64,000 nt of DNA from Erodium maritimum (lineage: Eukaryota > Streptophyta > Magnoliopsida > Geraniales > Geraniaceae): assembly GCA_963921825.1 (NCBI GenBank), contig OY997592.1, positions 22,137,432 through 22,201,431 on the forward strand, in the 5' to 3' direction. Numbering within the stretch: position 1 is the first letter of the stretch; each line of letters starts with the position of its first letter. Both the position numbers and the translations under genes were made by a program. Shown here one piece after another: positions 57,876 to 64,000 of the stretch. The notes under the pieces are model-generated. The model saw nothing but the letters and a program-made list of their open reading frames with translations, was not told where the DNA came from and did not search any database.

Positions 57876-58545
57876 TGTCCTATGGCACAGGATGAGCGAG
57901 ACTACATGAGTATGATCATATATTTATCTACTATTGGATATATCATGTATGCGATATTGTGTACTACACCCGATGTCTCGTATGCGTTGAGCGCGGCGAG
58001 TAGATACCAGGAATATCTAGGTGAAGGTCACTAGATGGCAGTTAAAAACATCCTTAAGTACTTGAGAAGGACTAAAGATGCTTTTTTACTGTATGGCGGC
58101 CAGGAAGGTGAACTAGTTGTAAATGGTTACACAGATGCTAGCTTCCAAGCCGACATAGATTATTTTAGATCACAGTATGGCCATGTGTTTTTTTTGAATG
58201 GAGGTGCGTTCAGCTGGAGAAGCTCGAAGCAGAATATTGTTGCAGATTCTACAACAGAAGCTGAGTTCATAGTTGCATCGGATGCTGCTAAAGAAGCAGT
58301 TTGGATAAAGAAATTCATAACTGGCTTAGGAGTCATTCCTAGTATATCAGATTCGGTGAACTTGTATTGTGATAACAATGGCGTGATAGCACATGCCAAG
58401 CAGCCAATATCGCACTAGAAATCCAAACACATTTTGAGGCGTTACCATCTTATTTGAGAAATCGTTGAGAGAGGAGACGTGAAGATATGCAAAGTACCCA
58501 CGAGTGACAATGTGTCTGATCCTCTTACCAAGGCGCTTCCATAGC
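57876..58545 (+). pseudogene. copia RNase H, element E
   Basis: After the RT, the text runs through YMSMIIYLSTIGYIMYAIL to a stop at 58032 (expected Trp). The 58035-58418 frame follows: MAVKNILKYLRRTKD, LVVNGYTDASFQADID (catalytic Asp), GGAFSWRSSKQNIVADSTTEAEF (catalytic Glu) and LYCDNNGVIAHAKQP (catalytic Asp). A stop at 58416 replaces a Gln before KSKHILRRYHL; the C-terminus reads to KALP and a stop at 58542. Confidence 0.89.
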
Positions 58546-58607
58546 CTAAACATGAGGCTCATGTTAGATCTATGGTAATTACTTGCAATGTAGATTGGAC
58601 CTAGTGC

Positions 58608-58618
58608 AAGTGGGAGAT
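58608..58618 (+). promoter_or_regulatory. polypurine tract of element E
   Basis: AAGTGGGAGAT lies immediately before the 3' LTR start TGTTAGTTTTGTGCCC. It is identical to the tract of element A, which shows the two families are related at their ends. Confidence 0.92.
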
Positions 58619-59142
58619 TGTTAGTTTTGTGCCCTAGGCCAATCTTGATCTCGTGCGACATTATACCTTACTAATACATTGGAACTACTACTATCATTTG
58701 TGAAATGTTAATAGCGTGAATAATCGACTCTTTCTAAGATCATCAAATACGTAATTTGATAGTAAAACTCTTTGAAGTAAAAGAGTATTATTCCATTGAT
58801 CTCTGGTCTTACTGACATACTAAGACTAGTATGATGTTGGTTGATGATCATGTTTTACACTGTGAGAATACCACATAGGAGATGTCGTGGGTATTTCTCA
58901 GTACCGTAATATAACTTAAGTCCTTTGACGTTATAGTCATTATTGTTTCTACCTAGGTGGTTATGTGTCTTGACATAATTTAACGTTATCTTTAACCGGA
59001 AAATAATAAAGATTGTTGTTGGACACGTAGTTGCATATGTGATAGACGTGGTTGACTGATAAGGGATTTGTCAGTCATGTAAATATGAGAGATATAGTTT
59101 GGGCCCCTCGATAAGTGAGACTGCGCAATTGCATGGCCATGT
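58619..59142 (+). repeat. 3' LTR of element E (start only)
   Basis: The first 524 bp of the LTR, interrupted at 59143 by element F. The five bases before F are CATGT (59138-59142); the partner and the rest of the LTR should lie beyond 64000. Confidence 0.8.
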
Positions 59143-60372
59143 TGTTGGGTCTCGATGGAGGGTATGAACACATACTCGCAGCGGAATAAAATAAAACCTG
59201 AGACCATGGAAGGAAAAACTACCACGATTAGATTCACAAAACAAAATGAAATCATCATTAATAACAATTGTTCAAGAACACAAAAAGATAAGAGAACACC
59301 AAGGAAATGATGATCGGCTTCAGTCTCCAAGACGCTTACGTATCCACTTGGGAATCAAAGCCACATAGTTCTTCATATGAGGACTCAAGAACACAAAAAA
59401 TATGGAGAGAAACCAAGCCAAACCCGAAATTGTAGGAGGAGGGAGTGAAAAATGTTGCTTCCCATTTGTGTCTTGTGTTTGTTATGTTGAAAAAAGATGA
59501 CTTAAACATAACAAACCCATCAACTTGTCCAACTAAAGGCCTAGGACAAGCATGGTGACAAGTGTAAATAGGACAAAGTATGGTTAGACAAGATGGGGTT
59601 AGGTGGTGAATCACCAACACCTTAATCATTGTCTTACTTACTTAGTACTAATTAATCAATACTTGATTGATTAGTTCCATAGGCCTTGGTTGCATGGGAC
59701 TCTCATGGGCCTCTTGAAACATGACCGTGGCCATTTCCAACGAGGTCCCGTGATGCGCTCATCACCTCCAAGCCTTCCATACCGGAAATGTCCAACATTA
59801 TCTGACGCGATCAATACCAAGACTCCTAGCCTTGTCTCGATCTATAAAGTCTTATTCACATACGGGCACATGACCCAAAACCCAGTTTTGGTCATGTCCC
59901 GAGACAACTCCCTTTTGACCATTCTCCAAAAATGTGTAAATGAGTTTCATCCTTTGGTGTGACCCTTAGGTTTATGCATGTCGGTAGATGAACGTAAAAT
60001 CCCATTTTACTTGATCTTACATAAGTGGCAACTAACAAGACTTTAGTATTTTCTGACACTGCATAGCGAATCGAACATGTCAATTCTAACCTTTCTATCG
60101 TCCATATCATTATCCTTTTATCTCCAATATCCTCATTGAGATAAGGCATAGAGCCATCATCCTTATTATTCTCAATCATTGTTCCCCGATATGTGAGATA
60201 ATTGAATATATGATACCCAGTATCATGTGCATGACCATGTTATTCTTTCAGTCACTCTCGATCAAGCGGCGGAGAACCGATATCTTTCCCATACGTCAGT
60301 ATGAGGGATAAATTCCTTAGCCGTCTTTCGTGTCACTCATGCAGCCCATCCCCAAGCCAGTCATGGACGTCA
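59143..60372 (-). repeat. 3' LTR of element F, truncated
   Basis: It begins TGTTGGGTCTCGATGGAGGG, with a first 150 bp that differs from other family-1 LTRs, then becomes collinear with them. It stops within the 'cagtcatggccgttatgg' block, where RNase H text (catcttgctttacgctctcc) follows. Confidence 0.82.
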
Positions 60373-61500
60373 TCTTGCTTTACGCTCTCCCAGCTAAAGC
60401 TCCGCCATTCATCGTAAACACATATTATGACTGACTTCTAAAGTCATCTGGATTTGTCTTGGAAAACTACCGTCTACTCATCCTTCAACGACTAGTTAAG
60501 CATCATCTTTCCCCAAGGGTTAGACTGATGTCTACTGGTACAACACAAGGCATACGAGACGTCCGATATCGTATATGTCATGGCATATATGATCGATCCT
60601 GCCTCCTAGGCGCATGGGATTCGCATCATCCTTTTCATCTCATCAGGTGTTTTAGGAAAATGAGTCTTGCTGAGATGAACGCCATGACGAGCGGGTAATA
60701 ATCCTTTCTTTGAATCGAGCATTGAGAACCTACGTAATGCCTTGTTCACATAGGTGCTCTGACTTAAACCCAAGGCCCTCTTTGTGAGATCTCTATATAT
60801 CTTAATCCCTGAGATATAAGGAGCATCGACTAAGTGCTATGTTGCGAAACACTTCCTCAACCAAGCTTTTAGTCTCGTGAAAGGTTGGGATATCATTTCC
60901 GATGAGCACAAGAAAGACAATCTTTCTCCCACTAGCCGTCTTATAAATGCAAGGGTCATCCTCCTTCTTGATCAAGCCAAATCTAATTACCACTTCATCA
61001 AAACGAAGGTTCCAACTCCGAGAAGCTTGTTTCAATCCACAAATGGATTTCAACAACTTATAAATCTATCCCTCATTCTTCGGATCGTCAAAACCTTCGG
61101 GCCGAGACATACAAACTTCCTCGGTCAAATTTCCATTGAAGAAAGTGGTTTTGACATCCACTTGCCATATCTCGTAATCATGACACGAGACTATGTCAAG
61201 AAGAATCTAGATAGATTTGACCATAGCCACTAGGGATAAGGTTTCCTTATAGACAATCCCTTTGATATGTCTATAACCTTTCACCACCAATCGAGCTTTC
61301 TAGGTCAGAGGATTTCAATCCATGTCCATCTTCTCCTTGAAGATCCTTTTGCATCAGATGGTACTCACACCACCGATGGGATCAACCAGTTCCCAGACTT
61401 GGTTGTCCGACATGGACTGCATTTCCTTCCTCGTGGCTCCCAGCCATAACTCGGAGTCATCTCCATCCATGGCTTCCGGAAAGGTGGTTGGATCCTCGTG
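60373..61500 (-). pseudogene. copia RNase H remnant and RT lacking YVDD, element F
   Basis: A short RNase H piece (60373-60450) is followed by a degenerate connection. The 60802-61056 frame has LKSICGLKQASRSWNLRF, GLIKKEDDPCIYKTA and FLVLIGNDIPTFHETKS. As in element A, the seven residues containing YVDD are absent and the junction is in frame. RT N-terminal text continues to about 61500 in broken frames (complement of YEETFSPVAM-type text near 61220 and MSDNQVWELVD near 61400). Confidence 0.83.
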
Positions 61501-62527
61501 ATCCACCATAAGCTAATCGTCACCTCCAAACAGAAAGTAACCATATCTCGGAGGTGGACGAATAATCCTTCCAGATTGCCTTGGACCTTCAGGAAATGTT
61601 ACTGGAATTGGTTCTTGCTCTATGACCGTCTCTGGCTGCAGTCGTTTCCAGAGCATAACCCCAGAAAGAGATCGGGAGATCAGTCCAACTGATCATGGAA
61701 CGCACAATTGTCTAACAATGTCTGATTTCTCTGTTCGGCTACACCTTTCAACTACAATGTCCCAGGAGGAGTCCATTCTGAAAGGATCCCATTCTCTTTT
61801 AGATGATCTTAAAACTCTGTGGTCAAGTATTTTCCACTGTGATCCAATCAAAGTGCGTTAATACCTTTCCCGATCTGGTTTTCTACTTCAGTCTTTAACT
61901 CTTTGAATTTATCAAAATCTTCAGACTTATGTCTCACTGAATAGACATAACCATATTTACTGTAATCATCAGTAAATGTGATAAAGTAGGTAAAACCTCT
62001 CCTGGCAAGCAAAACTATTGGTCTACACACATCTAACTGTATCAGCCCCAATAAATTACTCGGCCTTTCACCGCGACCGATAAAGGGCAGTTAAGTCATT
62101 TTTCCCATCAAACAACCTCGCACCTATCATTAGAATGAAATTCGAATGGACTTAGAAGTCCTCACTTGTGAAGTGCTAATATGTGTTTCTCGTATATGTG
62201 GCCTAAACGATAGTGCCATAACAGAGTCTGGTCTAAATTGTCGAATTTAGACCTTTTGGTATGAACGTTATAAATAGAGATTGAGGCATTATTACCCATA
62301 TCTAATTTGTACAATCCTCCGACCATGTTTGCACAAACATAAAATACATCATTGCATGGAATATTGAATATCCAATTTCGAACATAAATATTATATCCTT
62401 CGGTGTCTAACACGGATACATATATAATGTTCTTATTAAAATTAGGTATGCAATATACATTGTTTAATACAGAACAAGGCAACTTGGAAAACGAAGACTC
62501 ATTGATCCTACAGTAGCCACAACCCAT
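61501..62527 (-). pseudogene. copia hinge, integrase and GAG-pre-integrase, element F
   Basis: Near 61640 the hinge passes directly into integrase C-terminal text, so some hundreds of bases present in C are missing. The 61848-62051 frame has IQLDVCRPIVLL (first catalytic Asp), ITFTDDYSKYGYVYSV and FDKFKELKTEV. The 62162-62527 frame has NVYCIPNFNKNIIYVSVLDTEGYN, VGGLYKLDMGNNAS and LLWHYRLGHIYEKHILAL, the best-kept zinc-binding start among the minus-strand copies. The protease lies to the right (62530-62620) before the inserted LTR. Confidence 0.83.
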
Positions 62528-62625
62528 ATATTGTTGTATACTCTGAGGTCCATTTCGTTCTTCTCCAAACTTCTCCTACCTTCCATCCACTACGCGTCAG
62601 TGCATGTGTGACATTCAGCCCTGGT

Positions 62626-64000
62626 TGTTAGTCTTAGTTCTCGTAGTTCAATCCTAAATGTCCAAATGTATATATCATCGTTAGCAATAAAATTAAAGCG
62701 GCTTTATATTACTTATGTGTTGGAGTAATATATCGATGTGTGCTCTGATCTATGCCCACCATGCGAATAGAACCATAGATCGAGATAGATCACACTCAAT
62801 GGGTCCCTAGTCAACAAAGCTTTACTAGAAGCGACTAGTATGAAAGATGGCTCTTTATGGCTTACGTTCTGTTAGTTATTGGAATGGGATTCCGGAGTCT
62901 GATCATAGATATCATGTGGGACATGATATTGGACGACCCGCCCTGAATATGTTCCATAGATTAAGTCATGAACATATTCAATGTCGTAGCTTGTCATGTA
63001 TCCTTAGACCAAGGAGTCTTTATGATCGCAATGTAGTCAAGAACTGAGTTTGACCTGAGCCTAACATTGTCCGTAACAGGGCTTCCATAACGGCCAGGAT
63101 TGGCTTTGGGACGGGCTACATGAGTCACACGAAATACGGCTAAGGGATTTATCCCTCAAACTGAGGTATGGGAAAGATATCGGTTCTCGGCCGCTTGATC
63201 GAGAGTGACTGAAAGAATAGCATGGCCATGCACATGATATTGGGCATCATATTATCAGTCATCTCACATATCGAGGAACAGTGATTGAGAATAATAATGA
63301 TGACGGCTATATGCCTTATCTCAATCAGTATATCGGAGATAAAAGGATAATGACAGGGATGACAGAAAGGTTAGAATCGACAGGATCGATTCGTTATACA
63401 GTGTCAGGCAATACTAAAGTCTCGTTAGTCGCCACTTAAATAAGATCAAGTAAAATGGGATTTTACGTTGATCTATTGACATGCATAAACCTAAGGGTCA
63501 CACCGGGGGGTGAAACTCATTGACACATTTATGGAGAATGGCCAAAATGGAGTTGTCTCGGGACATGACTAAAACTGGGTTTTGGATCATGTGCTCGTAA
63601 GTGAATAGGACTATACGGATCAAGACAAGGGTTGGAGTCTTGGGATTGATCGTGTCGGATAATGCTGGACATTTCCGGTATGGAAGGCTTGGAGGCGATG
63701 AGCGAATCCCGGGACCTCGTTGGAAATGGCCACGGGCCATGTTCCAAGAGGCCCATGAAAGGCCCATGCAACCTAGGCCCATGGAACTAATTAATCAAGT
63801 CTTGATTAATTACTACTAAGTAAGGAAGACAAGGATTAAGGTGCTGGTGATTCACCACCTAATCCAATCTTGTCTAGCCATACTTTGTCATATTTACACC
63901 TTACTTGACACCATACTTTTCCAATGCCTTTAGTTGGACAAGTATGGGGTTTGTTATGTTTAAGTCATCTTTTTTCAACATAACAAACACAAGACAAGAA
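62626..64000 (+). mobile_element. family-1 LTR, continues past the right edge
   Basis: It begins TGTTAGTCTTAGTTCTCGTA inside the protease region of F and is collinear with the 49721-51408 solo LTR to the end of the window, where about 300 bp should still follow. The five bases before it are CTGGT (62621-62625). Whether it is solo or the 5' LTR of a full element cannot be told here. Confidence 0.9.

Larger units (their letters stand above)
51514..59142 (+). mobile_element. Ty1/copia element E
   Basis: A plus-strand copia with a 5' LTR part (51514-52207), a primer-binding site, a 2.4-kb leader, gag, protease, integrase, RT with intact YVDD, RNase H, a polypurine tract and the start of a 3' LTR (58619-59142, then interrupted by element F). 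All domains are present in order, making it the least deleted pol in the window. It is inactivated mainly by point stops rather than deletions. Confidence 0.9.
59143..62625 (-). mobile_element. Ty1/copia element F (family 1), deleted
   Basis: F begins with a 3' LTR (59143-60372), which lacks its last roughly 450 bp. It jumps straight into RNase H (60373), continues through RT, hinge, integrase and GAG-pre-integrase, and is cut by another LTR at 62626. It is on the minus strand and inserted in the 3' LTR of element E. It shares with element A the loss of YVDD and a second deletion, and has its own deletion near 61640. Confidence 0.85.

Noticed and set aside
58347-58661. 104-residue minus-strand ORF at the end of element E
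   Set aside because: It is antisense to RNase H and the polypurine tract and has no domain.
1-64000. A previously undescribed multi-gene system in the window
   Set aside because: Every coding region with a recognisable domain belongs to a transposable element and is broken. I found no cluster of unknown intact genes, no defence or biosynthetic locus and no phage-like module.

Overview
The window is nuclear DNA of a flowering plant, most likely a eudicot with a repeat-rich genome. I find no host gene, tRNA, rRNA or CRISPR array. Almost all of it is transposable elements inserted into one another: Ty1/copia and Ty3/gypsy LTR retrotransposons, L1-type LINEs, Mutator-type DNA elements and a degenerate LTR element carrying a 'putative plant transposon' (Transposase_32-like) protein. 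Evidence for a plant: copia primer-binding sites matching the plant initiator-Met tRNA, a chromodomain gypsy (chromovirus), the Transposase_32-like domain, and Mutator-type elements with 9-bp target duplications. No coding region is intact.

Layout. 1-1008: 5' part of a minus-strand LINE with an RRM-type ORF1. 1009-4562: a truncated family-2 copia LTR (minus), then a plus-strand copia 3' end (RNase H, PPT, family-1 LTR). 4563-12660: a GA-rich minisatellite/inverted-repeat host sequence holding a 5'-truncated LINE (4765-7435) and a gypsy chromovirus G1 (7867-11566). 12661-13445: unassigned. 13446-21225: copia element A, complete in structure, two LTRs, 5-bp target duplication GCGGT. 21231-22325: unassigned, GC-rich then minisatellite-like. 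22326-28419: Transposase_32-like LTR element(s), with a 403-bp Mutator-type MITE and a solo LTR inside.

28420-49437: copia element D (minus). Its 3' LTR holds a solo LTR (29713-31361), and its RT region is split by copia element C (32949-43436, duplication TCTGG), which itself contains gypsy G2 (34258-37751). Next to D's broken 5' end lies a solo LTR (46586-49432) holding a 1152-bp Mutator-type element. 49438-51513: a plus-strand copia pol fragment split by another solo LTR. 51514-59142: copia element E (plus), all pol domains recognisable. Its 3' LTR is broken by copia element F (59143-62625, minus), which is broken in turn by another family-1 LTR running off the right edge.

How the parts relate. 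Three related copia LTR groups are present. Family 1 (LTR about 1.65-1.69 kb: element A, F, four solo LTRs and two further LTR copies) is the most abundant, yet its two copies with RT sequence share an in-frame 21-bp deletion that removes the catalytic YVDD motif. Family 2 (C and D) and family E keep YVDD or a fuller pol. Family 1 therefore looks like a non-autonomous lineage mobilised in trans, then turned over by LTR-LTR recombination. Element E's premature stops fall mostly at CAG or CTGG sites changed by transitions, the pattern expected from deamination of methylated CHG cytosines. Terms used below: family 1 = LTR beginning TGTTAGTCTTAGTGCCC and ending GAGACCCAACA in element orientation; family 2 = the related LTR of C and D.
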